From Cololabis saira (Eukaryota; Chordata; Actinopteri; Beloniformes; Belonidae), in contig NC_084592.1 in the NCBI RefSeq assembly GCF_033807715.1, positions 26,573,501 through 26,637,500 of the forward strand: a DNA stretch of 64,000 nt. The letters run 5' to 3'. The notes under the pieces were generated by a model. The model saw only the letters and a program-made list of their open reading frames with translations, made no database searches and was not told the origin of the DNA. This document shows positions 22,148 through 32,330 of the stretch, piece after piece. Numbering within the stretch: position 1 is the first letter of the stretch; the number at the start of each line of letters is the position of its first letter. The position numbers and the translations under genes were made by a program.

Positions 22148-22812
22148 CAGAGCCGTTTGAGAGATTTGCGAGGCCCTGTGTGAAATAGCCAGGGGGGCCC
22201 TCGCGCGTGAGCGTAGCGAGCGCGCGCGAAATTTTTGGGTTTTTCGGGTCGGATCGGGTGTCTATATGCGCAATTTTAACTCTCCAATTAGCAAAATACT
22301 GGATACCTTCCCCTGCCTCATCATCATCTGGGCTTACCTCGACGCGGGGCCCCATGGCTGCTTGAGAACCGGGCGGATCGGTGATTTTTGTAACAAATTT
22401 ATCAAACGTGCCTTTCAGAGAGGCATTAAACTCTTCCATTTTCTTTTGTTTTTTTCTTTTTTCATCCCCTGATGGAAATTTCCTGAATCTGTCTCGTTCT
22501 CTCGACATTGTGTGACAGTTTGTTCCAACTCCACCCGTCTGGATCAGAGCAGCTTGTGTCCGCGCTTGGTCTGATCAGTTGTATTGAACAACAGACACGC
22601 GTCATCATTGCACATATATTTATTGATATGCACAGACTAGTACACATTTAGGTCTGTAATGGAACGTGACTGTTGATATTTATAAGGAAAAAAAAAAAAA
22701 ATTGGGGAAAAAAAAAACGGCCCATAGCGCCAGGCCCCTTGGGGCGCCAGGCCCCTTGGGGCGCCAGGCCCCGTGCGGTCGCACGGTTCGCACATCCCTT
22801 GCGGCGGCCCTG
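22148..22812 (-). mobile_element. hAT DNA transposon (inner), internally deleted
   Basis: The ends CAGAGCCGTTTGAGAG and (reverse complement of the right end) CAGGGCCGCCGCAAGG share CAGRGCCG. A perfect 8-bp duplication, TGCGTATG, flanks it at 22140-22147 and 22813-22820. The target lies in a GTAT microsatellite of the outer element. On the minus strand it keeps the start of a transposase gene and loses the rest, so it is a deletion derivative. A tandem of three 18-bp units (GCGCCAGGCCCCTTGGGG) lies at about 22728-22781. Confidence 0.88.
22230..22508 (-). pseudogene. hAT transposase N-terminal fragment
   Basis: From the ATG at 22508 the minus strand reads MSRERDRFRKFPSGDEKRKK, then a Lys/Glu-rich stretch with LKGTFDKFV. 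This basic start resembles the N-termini of hAT transposases with TTF-type zinc fingers. After about 90 residues the frame runs into the left transposon end and flanking microsatellite, so the finger, catalytic and dimerisation regions are absent. It is a remnant left by internal deletion and is not a working gene. Confidence 0.55.
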
Positions 22813-22929
22813 TGCGTATGTATGCGTATATATATATGTATGTATACTAAATATAGTAATAATGCACATATATATATGCCTTAGGTTTTTACCGGCATGT
22901 TATCAACCATTAATATGTGTGCAGACAAA

Positions 22930-22959
22930 AAAAAAAAATTTTTTTTTTTTTTTTTTTTG
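22930..22959. repeat. Adjacent A and T homopolymer runs
   Basis: About ten A residues are followed directly by about twenty T residues inside the outer hAT. The run is self-complementary and of uncertain length. Confidence 0.6.
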
Positions 22960-23165
22960 TCCCTCTGTCTGGGCCCCCCCTCTGTCGGGCCCTAGGCGCG
23001 TGCCTAGTCTGCCTTTGCGTTAATCCGGCTCTGCCCGTGTATGCGGAAGTAAACCCGGAAGTCAGAGATTTTTTGGCGTATGCGCTGGCTGAGCAAAATG
23101 CATTGAAATGAATGGGCGGCCATTTTCAATCTCCCATCCGGCTCTATAATACATCCATGGGCAGT

Positions 23166-23754
23166 GGTCCTCAGCAAGTCCCAAAGCTGCAGGGGGAAGG
23201 GCTGCCGACATGAAAAATGTTAAAAACTGTTATTTTTTCAAAAGTTTTTGAAAGTAGTATAGATTTAACAAGGTAAAATAAAAGGGTATTAATACCATAA
23301 GAGTGCCACAGGGCACAGTCATGGGAACAGTGGAAACTGGTGCATAATACACTAAATGTTTTCTTGAATGACAACATATAACTTTCACCTGTATTTCGTT
23401 AGAGTTCTTGACACATCATCGCCCTGATGACTCAGAATCTGCACAGACGAGCTTTTATTGCTAACGTTTCCAGTGGTTGCTAAGATCTGTCAGTGTTTAT
23501 GCACATAAAATCAGATATAGTCTTTGATAGTTGTTTTTACAACATCAGCGCACTGTAGCATGTGAAGGTTTGTCTGCCGTCACTTTAGCTTTCTAGCGCT
23601 GAACAATTTCGATGACTTCTGATCTGTGAATTAAAAACTAAAAGAGATATAACGCTTTATTTTTTAGTTTATTTGTATACACTTACAAGAGGACTATTTT
23701 GTATTCCTGGGTTTAGATTATATTTTTATGTATTTTTGTGAAATGAAGACAGGC
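23166..23754. other. No gene seen
   Basis: Ordinary AT-rich sequence after the nested transposons. Confidence 0.45.
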
Positions 23755-23950
23755 TGATGTGAAACTGAAACAAAAATTATTGAATGAATGAATGAATGAA
23801 AATATATTTATTACGGTCAGGTCATTCATAATGTAGAACTGAAAGCATTAGTTCACATAAAAAAAAATAAAAAATTAAAACAATTAAAAAAAAGAGACCT
23901 AACCGAAAAGGAATAGGCTGAAGCTATTGCTTATTTACGCCTACCCTTCA
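23755..23950 (-). mobile_element. LINE 3' tail in reverse orientation, ATTC-ended
   Basis: The minus strand reads GCAATAGCTTCAGCCTATTC, CTTTTCGGTTAGGTCTC, an A/T-rich stretch and then about four CATTCATT units (23785-23800). The layout matches the 3' end of the full LINE at 14.85-18.75 kb (GAGGCTTCAGCC, CCTTTGGTCGTGACC, ATTC repeats), so it is probably a truncated relative. Confidence 0.55.
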
Positions 23951-25285
23951 AAAATTACTTATTTAATTACTTAGTAATTATTCAGTAATTATTCAAAAAC
24001 AAAAATGATTCAAGTACTTACTGTGGCAAGAAGTAAAAAAACAGGGGTAGGGAGGGAGTTATGGGGGAGATACTGATCCAAACATGGCCACGGCTGAAAC
24101 AAAACACTCCAGCAAACAGGGAAGAGGATTTGGAGAATGGTGGAAGAAAAGGAGGAGACTGAATTCTTGTGGGGTTAATGAGCCAAGTGGATGGAGCAAG
24201 AGAGTAAATGAGGAACAGGTGGTTAAATGGCAATCTGGGCTTATGACGACATCTAGAGAAAACAACGAGCAAAGGAAAAAAAACAAAAAGTCCAACGACT
24301 AAGATCCAAACTCTATCAGAAAAGCTAGAAAAATAACTAAATGCAGAAATAAAGCAAATGCTGGCTGTACATGAAATGGTAACAGAACCACAGCAAAACC
24401 TAAACAATACCAGGAGAACTTAAAGCACATGATATATAAATATTAACAAATAATAGCTGATGAGACTTTGGTGGTAAAAGCAAAAATTACATAATGAGGC
24501 TGAATGATTATACTTGGAGTAAAAAGTCTCAGGGCTTAACTGTGCTTGTGTGTCACTTCAGATTGCACAAATATTTGGGCTCAAGCACAGTAGTTTTTTT
24601 TTTCTATACTGCATGTTCCAAGTGCATGGTTGCCTGTAGATGGTGAACTAGTAAATAAAAAGATAGACTGTTGAGTTAATGAGCAGTAAGTTATTTCAGT
24701 ACAACAATTTTTCAATATCTGTCAAATAGTTATAACATTTGTTTAAACATTGCACCAAACATACCAAGTCAAGTTATTAAAAAGAAATTTGAATCCAGGA
24801 TGACAAATGCAAAAAAAAAAAAGGAAAAATACTGAGAGTGGATTAAAGTGTGCTTCTAACGCTCAATCCCCTATCAACGGTTTTTCTCAAAATCTGGCAT
24901 CAATCTGCCGCAAGGGTTTCCAGACTGGAGAAAAATGTTGGTTTTGCCCTTATTTTATTGACTTGTCATAACAACACATCATACAGACTTTCTCAGTTTG
25001 TGTACTTGGCAGAAAATAACCTGCTTGGCAACAGAAGTCTCTGTCTTCATCAGAAAATCTCCCGCTGCTGATTCCAAATTCAGCTTGACTACATTACAGT
25101 ATGATTCTTTTACTTAACAAAACGTGCAGATTAACCATGCATGAACTCAGTTTGGAATGCTGTAAAAACAATTTAATAGAGATAAAGAGGATGTTTGAAT
25201 TAGTGCTCCAAGTGCCTTAAAAATAAAGTAACTTTTATGATGTTTGAGTGCTTCACCTTATTTATATCTAAGTTTAGTTTAATAA
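23951..25285. other. No gene seen
   Basis: AT-rich. The overlapping ORFs near 24018-24407 on both strands have no domain. Confidence 0.45.
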
Positions 25286-26357
25286 GGGCCCGAGCACTGA
25301 CAGTGCGAAGGCCCTATTGTATCTGTAGGAGATGTTCTCGTTCTTGTTGTTTTTCTTCCCCCTAAACGTGCCCCAAAAGTCACCAAGTTTTGCACGCAAG
25401 CCAGGCCTGGCGAAAAATTTGATATTTAATGGTTTGCATTAATGGGCGTGGCCTAATGGCTCAACAGCGCCCCCTAGAAAACTTGGCCCCGTCGCCACGC
25501 TTTTGACTCCAGTCAAGCCCAACAATACGGTGGGGCTTGACTGGAGTCAAAAGCGTGGCGACGATAGACTCCAAAAAGCGCGCCCCCCCTTCATCTGATT
25601 GGTCCATACAGAAAAACCTTTGTGCCTCAAGCCCCACAATACGGTTTGACGTACATCCACGAAAATCGGTACACACCTGTATCATGTCGCAACTTAAAGA
25701 AAAGTCTCTTGGCACCATGGCCGAAACCGAACAGGAAGTCGGCCATTTTGAATTAATCGTGTAATTTTGACGCAATTTATGCCATTTCTTCAGCCGTTAA
25801 TGCGGCCCGAACCGTAACGTGCACCCAGGTGTGTTATACATCAAAATGTGCGTCTCGATCCTGCGACAACACGCATTACTTTTCTCAGTCAAAAGCGTTA
25901 CCATGGCGACGATAGACGCCAAAAAGTGCACCCCCCCTTCATCTGGTTGGTCCATATTTGATAGTCCCTATTTTCTGCCATAACTTTTGAATGCTTTGAC
26001 GTCGTGGGTGGTGTCATCGGACTCGGTTTTGAGTCCTTGACCTTCATTGGCCTGAATTAGCCCCGCCCCTTCTTCTGATTGGTCGATATGTGATACTTCC
26101 GATTTTCTGCAATCATTTTTGAATGGTTTGACATAAAGACTCGTGGGTGGTGTCATCAGACATGGTTTTGAGTCCTTGACCATAATTGGTGCAAATTAGC
26201 CCCGCCCCTTCTTCTGATTGGTCGATATTTCATAGTTCCTATTTTCTGCCATAACTTGAATGGTTTGACATAGGTGGGTGGTGTCATTTCTGATATGCTT
26301 ATGGGGGGCGATGGCCATGAGTGCGAGGGCCCGTTCATCGCTGCTTGCAGCTTTAAT
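25286..26357 (+). repeat. GGGCCC-family interspersed repeat, copy A
   Basis: It begins GGGCCCGAGCACTGACAGTG and ends GGGCCCGTTCATCGCTGC then TTGCAGCTTTAATT. The body includes CACCAAGTTTTGCACGCAAG, CAACAGCGCCCCCTAGAAAA and CGGTACACACCTGTATCATG. Three spaced copies of TCGTGGGTGGTGTCAT lie near 26002, 26141 and 26272. Between them CCCCGCCCCTTCTTCTGATT occurs at 26061 and 26200. Copy A carries an extra foldback at 25490-25563. No long ORF is consistent with a transposase, so it is non-autonomous. Class is unresolved. Confidence 0.8.
25490..25563. repeat. Perfect 31-bp-arm inverted repeat (hairpin) inside copy A
   Basis: Arms 25490-25520 and 25533-25563 are exact reverse complements around a 12-nt loop. 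The right arm and the following 45 bp resemble a segment found further on in the same element near 25888-25953. Copies B, C and D lack the insertion. Confidence 0.88.
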
Positions 26358-27186
26358 TTGTTTTGTGCTTGAATTTAGGTCATTATGGCACTTAAATATC
26401 TTATCTATCCTTTCTTACATTTTTCCATTTTCTGTTTGTTTTTTTTTTTACATGAGAAAGAATTTTCTCACTGAAAAGATAAGAGTCTCGTTAAATATGG
26501 TTCCACTGAATAAGTGCTGATTATTTTGATACTCTGCTGCAAATTAACATGCTAAAGACAGTCACAAGTGCTGTTTGTTCCCAGATTTAACTAATGGTGG
26601 GTTGCGTTAGAGATTTTCAAGAGTTCAGTCACCCATCTGTTACCTTTGTCCCCTGATAGTGTTACAAAGCCTCCTAGCTTCCTGTGAATCATCCCCTTCT
26701 CTTCTCAAAAAAGTCAGAAGTAGTCTCACCAAGCAGTTGATAAAACTGGGGTCAGATCATCTTCTTTGGAGTTTTATGACTGTTTCAGTAACGGTTCAGT
26801 CACCTGACAAACTGTTTATTTTTCCAATGGGGATATTAGGTTAATGGTTCCCAACACAGCAGCTGGTGTACGTTCATCTTTTAGTACTTAAAAGCAAAGG
26901 TGTAGACCACTAAGAGTTCTCTGCCACAGCACTGAGAGGAGCAGGATGTTCAGTTGCATGGTGGATAACCAAAGCAATGAAATAAAACATGTTCCACTGT
27001 AGAAAAAAAAAGATTTACAGCACTAGCAAGAACTGCCCAAGTGTTTTTTTTCTTTTCATATGAATGAACAAACACTAAATCCTTTTTATCTAAGTTATTT
27101 CATCTTATCTCCACTATCTTAGAAGGAGTATTTTAAACTGCAGCATGTTGAAAGGTGAAAGGCCCAGTTAATATTACATTTTTATG
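26358..27186. other. No gene seen
   Basis: AT-rich sequence. The ORF at 26659-26844 has no domain. Confidence 0.45.
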
Positions 27187-27350
27187 GCAGGTGAGCAGGT
27201 GGTCCATAAACGGACGATCTAGTCTTCGTGCAGGTGGTCCGGGTTCAAATCCCGGCCATTGATGCTTTACAGTCTGTCGTCCCCTTCACTCTACCCCTGT
27301 TTCCTGTCTAAATATTGTTAATAAAGGCCACTTTAGCCACAAAAACAAAA
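27187..27350 (+). mobile_element. tRNA-derived SINE
   Basis: A B-box-like GGTTCAAATCC lies at 27242-27252, preceded by a degenerate tRNA-like head with no good A box. The body, GTCGTCCCCTTCACTCTACC then TTTCCTGTC, and the tail, AATAAAGGCCACTTTAGCC then A-rich, match the form of common fish SINEs. It does not fold as an intact tRNA. Confidence 0.6.
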
Positions 27351-28865
27351 CAAGTCAATACAATCAAAATAACTTTGGAGAGCAGGTACAGTACATTGTA
27401 AAGAGTGTGTACATGTATGTGAGTCAGCAGCTCCATGATTCGTCATGACATCTGCAACATGGAAGCAACTGGGAGAAATAGGAAAAATAGCATGTTGGTG
27501 TGATTCATCAGGCAACATGAGGCACATCTGCTGCTTTCTTTTTTTAATTGCTCAAGCAGTAAAAGAACATAAAGAAAGAACAAAGAAAAATCATGCCACT
27601 TTATTTGAATGGGGCACTGTATCCCACAGGCTAGTTCTGTTTCCATCAAAGGTTTCTCTGCAATATTTGGGTTTTGAGTAAATTCTGGGGTAATGGAAAC
27701 GTGACTGCAGGTTGTTAAACTCTGGAGCAGGCTTTCTTAAAGGCTTTCTTGAAGGTTCACAACTTCAACTTTGCCTGAGTTCTCAACAGTTTCCGTGATC
27801 CAACTGGTCAGGAGCAACCTCACCACATGATGCCATCACCATAGACTTGGTGTTGGGAGTTTTGGCACAAAGAATAAAAGTAAGTCTCATCTAGGCTATC
27901 ATTTGTCTTTTACTTAAGCATTACTCTTGTATAGCTACAATATGAGGTCTGATTGATGAAGTGTAGTTGAGATGGTTTGCCTCTATGGATGTGAATTTCA
28001 AGTAAAACTTCAGCAAACTGGATCCACTCGTCCTTGATATGGAGGGCCACAGCCAAAAGTTTGAATCCCTTTTAAAAATGACTATTTCAATTCTTTCAAT
28101 ACTTTTTGCCGAGTCAAGTAATGGAGAATTATCAGAGTGGGTTTAGCCAACATCATCCAAATATCACCAAACAGTCAACATCAAGTGTTGGCAAACTGCA
28201 GCATCAAAGGGTGTCAGCACACAGAATAGCAGTCTTACATGCAAAAACACACTCATGCTGGGTGCTGACAGATCAACTAGTTTCAGTTATTCTCTCATCC
28301 ATGAACAGAGTTGTCTCCCTGAGCGAGGTGCTGTCACTCACGGGAGGGCTCGCCTTCAGCTCTGCTGGGTGCCACGAGGACATAGAGCCCAGGAGCTTAT
28401 TACTCAATATATGCAGCCGTCACTAACAGTAGATCAACATTTATTGATAAATCTAGAGAGCAAAATCTTTCCTTATGTTTATTTTACATCTAATAGCGAA
28501 ACATTTTGAGAAAAAAAAGTCCATCCAAAAAGCTGAAGCAGGCTGACTGGGAGTCAGGACCTCTTGCCAAACACAATAAATAATCCCTATTGATCCAATT
28601 AAGAGAAGTTCATGGGTGGGCTGCTGTACATCATGATTTGTGGCTTTGTGATAAATGCTGTTATAAAATAGGTTCCAGATGGATGAGGAGGAAAAAAACA
28701 ACTTTAAATTAAATGTTTAATTTTCTTCATAGATCTTTTCTTTTTTCTGTCAACGTTGCCTAACAATGACAAGAAAAAATACCTTTTGAGAACATTCTTG
28801 AAGATGTGTCATAGTTTTTCCATTTCCGAGATATTACAAAAAGATTTTGAAGACTCAATTTGCAG
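27351..28865. other. No gene seen
   Basis: Unremarkable AT-rich DNA. The ORFs at 28106-28426 and nearby show no domain or splice context. Confidence 0.45.
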
Positions 28866-28869
28866 TTAA

Positions 28870-30165
28870 AGGGGACCTATTATGAAAAACAAGTTTTTTC
28901 TTGTTTTAACATATATAAAGTGGTCTCCCCTCACCCTGCCAACACAGAAAAGATGATACCCCATGAAAATCTGCAAGGTCTGCTCTCCCCCGCCCGACTG
29001 AATCCCCCAGTGTCATGTGGTTTCTGTGAGCCGTTTAGATTTGTGCATTTTCTTTACGTCACCAAAATGCAAACCACGCCCTCGGTCTCCTCCGCTGCTG
29101 AAACCACGCCCACAACCGGCTCAGCCGCTCGAGCTTCAGCCATTGTTCAGCAGCGGTGGCTGTTTCCACAGCGAGGAAGAGTAGAAATTAGCATCGACAT
29201 TTACCCTTATAAAAGGATCAGATCCCACAGCACGGACCCGGGAACTGCACACGAGTCAGCGGTAAGTTCCTTTTTTTTATGTTATTTATATTTGTATGAT
29301 CTTTGCATGGGCTAAGTATTTAGCTTAGCTCCGGAGCCCCGGCGCCGCATACGGACCGGACCGTCGAGGATCCCCCGGTTCGGATCTCCGAACCCGGGGG
29401 CTCCGGGTTCGGAGGTCCGAACCCGGAGCCCCCGGGAGATCCGAACCCGCCGGCTCCGGGGGAACCGGCTCCCCCGGGCTCGGGGCTCTATTAGTACCGT
29501 AATACATTTTTCTTCTGTGGTTTCAGATCTTTCAAGCACCTGGAGCTGTTCAACGAAACATTCAGAAGACGCGTGGTCCTTCCTGAGCCAGCAATAGTGC
29601 ATAAATGTTATTTATATATTTTAACAATAAAGTTGCCATTTGTGAAAATTCAGTGTTGTGATTTCTTTACAGTTAACATGATTCATTTGTCTTGTAAGAT
29701 AAGAAGTGAAATGATGAGGAATTGGAGTAAATAACCGTGGTGTACCTGTTTAGAATTAAATTCAATCTTCCTGTGTGAATTAGTGTGAAGACGAGGTGAC
29801 TAAAGGCTGATTTATGGTTCTGCGTTACACCAACGCAGAGCCTACGGCGTAGGTACGCGTCGATTTAACGCAGAACCATGGACACGCTTTGCTACGCAGC
29901 AGCTGCTATTCTCCCTGGAGGGACGCTTTGTCTCCTCCCCCCCTACACGTCATTCAAGCAGCCAATCAGCGCAGAGCCTCATTATCATAGCCCCCCCGCC
30001 CTGAAAATGAAGTACAGAAAAAGGCTTTAGAAGCTGTAAAACTAGTGACATGGCCCAGAGGATGAATTTCTGATTTATGTAGAAAAAACAAGCTTTAGAT
30101 TGTTTTTAAGACATTCATATCAAGGCCTGTTTAAAATATACATTAAATGCCATAATATGTCCCCT
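28870..30165. mobile_element. TTAA-flanked DNA transposon, probably Kolobok-like, non-autonomous (1296 bp)
   Basis: The ends AGGGGACCTATTATG and (reverse complement) AGGGGACATATTATG match at 14 of 15. TTAA lies at 28866-28869 and 30166-30169. TTAA duplication with an AGGG start fits Kolobok; piggyBac ends normally start CCC. The interior holds a strong donor-like GTAAGT at 29262, an acceptor-like TTTCAG at about 29521-29526 and AATAAA near 29624. It also holds a GC palindrome cluster (29372-29460) and a module shared with another element (29805-29880). No transposase domain is recognised. Confidence 0.75.
29372..29428. repeat. Two adjacent GC-rich palindromes
   Basis: Segment 29401-29428 has 13-bp arms (CTCCGGGTTCGGA and TCCGAACCCGGAG) around two bases. 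Segment 29372-29400 has similar arms, CCCCCGGTTCGGA and TCCGAACCCGGGGG, around TC. Related sequence continues to about 29490. Confidence 0.8.
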
Positions 30166-30169
30166 TTAA

Positions 30170-31915
30170 CGCAGTATTATAATCTTACTTTAATCAAAAA
30201 ACTCCCTCCCCGTGACAGTTTCATACTGGTTAACTGAATCGCATGACCTCAGCAACAGTGGGGCCATCACCATTGTGTTGTTGTACACTGTAACCATCAA
30301 CGTATCAAATAACCACAAACCATGACAGTAGCCACAACAGAGGCAGAAGAGAGAGAAACACAAGGAAGGCCAAATTATACTACACTAATGATACTGATAC
30401 TAACAGCACCATGATCCCCGTCTGGTGGCTGCTCAGAGACCCTCCGATCTGGCGTCGACTGTCAATAAACTCTAGTAGTTAATCACGAGCGTTGCAGCTC
30501 CCTCCCATTTGCCGAAGCAATAACATTACATAGCTAGAGTGCATGGATAAACACATGAGAACACGTTGTGTAGTGTTTTATAGAACTGCAGATGTTAGAA
30601 ATTGATGTCAAAGTGCAGATGCTTGGCAACCTTTCAATATCTGAGACTACTGGGAATTCAGTTCGATTCATTGGTTTTATCAGCCAGAAATGTAGCTGAG
30701 CCGTGGGGCAGGTGGTGCCTATGCATCTGTGTTCAGGTGGGAGGTCACCAGTCTAGACAGATCACTACCACCTGGGGTCACTGAGACCACAGTTAATGCG
30801 TCTGTGTGACTTAGAATCACAATCACTGGATGTTGATTATCTGGGGGTGGGGTGTTTTAAACAAAGATTATTTGTCTCTTTCTTTTAACTTTTTTTTTTT
30901 AATCTTTTGTAATTCATGGAGGAGGAGAGCCTTGTTATCTGTCCATTTTGAAAGTAAACAAGCAGTAACAGTGGAGCAGCAAATAATGCTACACGAGCCA
31001 TTTCATGGGGGTTTTAACCACACTGACGTTGGTCACTGGATGGAATCAGATTTGACTTATCTGCCTTCAGCATTTCTTCTATAATGAATCTAACTGTTGG
31101 AATACTTTGAACAACAAATGAAAAATACTTTTCTAAAGGGATTTTTTTTTGGGTAAGCAGCACAAAGGGACGTTTGTATTTGTGGCTCTTATGATCCGTC
31201 TGTGGCAGCGAAGGTTAAGTCGCTTATACTATGCTGTCCAAGGTTTACTCTCGTTTGGCCTCTTAATTGGTTGCAATCTACTTTTTTCTTCCATCATTAA
31301 TTTCTTGAGTCTCTTATAATTGCCTCTGCCATGATGTCTGCTGTAGCTCTGTAAGATCCATTCAGCATTTTATTTTATGTGTTACATAATGCCATAAGCG
31401 ATACGGAGTTGTCGCTAGGATATACTGTCACAGGAAATAAATGGGACGGGGTTCCAGTGTTAATTTGGCTTTTGCAAGACAGAAGACCACGACAGCTAGA
31501 TAATACTTCCTAAAAGTAAGCAGATATTCCTCCAAATCCAATTGAAATTTATATTTTAACACATCTTTGTGCTGCTTTAGAGAGAAGAATTCTCCGTAGA
31601 TACGCTAAAACCTGTTCTGAATGAGGGGTGCTGGTTCTGCAGCAGAATACAAAGAAGGGAAGCATTAAAATGGTTGGAGGCAACCTGTACTATGCAATAT
31701 CAATTTACCATAGCTTTGGGCCAACCCAGGTTATGTCTCTATGAATGAAAATAACTCAGTGTCACTCATGCAATGATACTTTAACATTCATGTGCAGGCT
31801 TTTCATAGAAAGTACAATTACATCAAACTATGACTTTTTCCTTATCATAACCACATAGTTTTAATGTCTAAACCTAATCAAACGTTTTCATCAAACTATA
31901 GTTTTCTAGAAATAG
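30170..31915. other. No gene seen
   Basis: AT-rich, with no domain-bearing ORF and no clear repeat ends. Confidence 0.45.
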
Positions 31916-31918
31916 TTT

Positions 31919-32292
31919 TCTCTCCCTTACCGATATAAGTTCCATCATTCGAGAAGGAATGAGTAGAGCTGCTGCTCCTCTACAACAAGAGGAGCCAACC
32001 AAGGCAGTTAAGAAGGTCTTCTGGACACGTCTGGGAAGGTGGTTCAGGTATGTGTGGCTGGGTGAAGGCCCACGGTAGACACAGGACATGCAGGAGAAAT
32101 TTGATTTCTTGGATTGCCATAGGAATGCCCTGGTGTCTTCCCTGCAGTGATGGATGGATGGATGGATGGATGGATGGATGGATGGATGGATGGATGGATG
32201 GATGGATGGATGGATGGATGGATGGATGGATGGATGGATGGATGGATGGATGGATGGATGGATGGATGGATGGATGGATGGATGGATGGATG
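31919..32292 (+). mobile_element. 3' end of an RTE/Rex3-like LINE with GATG microsatellite tail
   Basis: The non-microsatellite part contains AATGAGTAGAGCTGCTGCTC, GGTGGTTCAGGTATG and GGTAGACACAGGACATGCAG. These match the end of the Rex3-type ORF (GR..RTCRRN) in degraded form. The tail, 32150-32292, is about 36 uninterrupted GATG units (143 bp). Rex3-like elements are known to end in GATG repeats. GGGCCC copy B begins 38 bp later. Confidence 0.75.
32150..32292 (+). repeat. Uninterrupted GATG microsatellite, about 36 units
   Basis: A pure tetranucleotide tract of 143 bp. In one frame it encodes a WMDG repeat, which is not a protein gene. Its length and purity suggest recent expansion of a LINE tail. 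Confidence 0.95.
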
Positions 32293-32330
32293 TACCTACA
32301 CCAAATTCATCATTGTGTAACTAAAAACAC

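Larger units (their letters stand above)
21702..23033. mobile_element. hAT DNA transposon (outer), interrupted by a second hAT
   Basis: The ends CAGAGCCGGATTAA and TTAATCCGGCTCTG are perfect 14-bp inverted repeats. They are flanked by the 8-bp duplication CCCGTGTA at 21694-21701 and 23034-23041. Subterminal GGGCCCCCCTCC and GGGCCCCCCCTCT blocks and ACTAGGCAGACTG/TAGTCTGCC extend the symmetry. Excluding the inner insertion it is about 660 bp with no transposase, so it is non-autonomous. Confidence 0.9.
21472..23161. mobile_element. Candidate MITE with TATA-rich ends, split by nested hAT elements
   Basis: CCACGGATGTATTATA at 21472 is matched by its near reverse complement TATAATACATCCATGG at about 23145-23160. 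The interior left of the hAT is a long AT palindromic tract (21480-21620). It is followed by GCATGATGGGAGACC and CATCATGGGAGGTGACTC. Right of the hAT comes GGAAGTAAACCCGGAAGTCA. Without the hAT insertion the element would be about 350 bp. The target duplication is not obvious. The upstream 21160-21470 (GGGAGTGACGTCACGGCTGA) also looks like a fish repeat. Confidence 0.45.

Noticed and set aside
22011..22230. C-terminal part of the 165-residue minus-strand ORF in the inner hAT
   Set aside because: It translates the transposon end and a GTAT microsatellite (YTYIHTYTHT), not protein.
27200..27275. Possible tRNA gene (GGTTCAAATCC box)
   Set aside because: No intact cloverleaf or good A box, and the following sequence is a typical SINE body and tail.
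29312..29602. Arg/Pro/Gly-rich minus-strand ORF
   Set aside because: It is produced by the GC palindrome cluster inside the Kolobok-like element; no domain.
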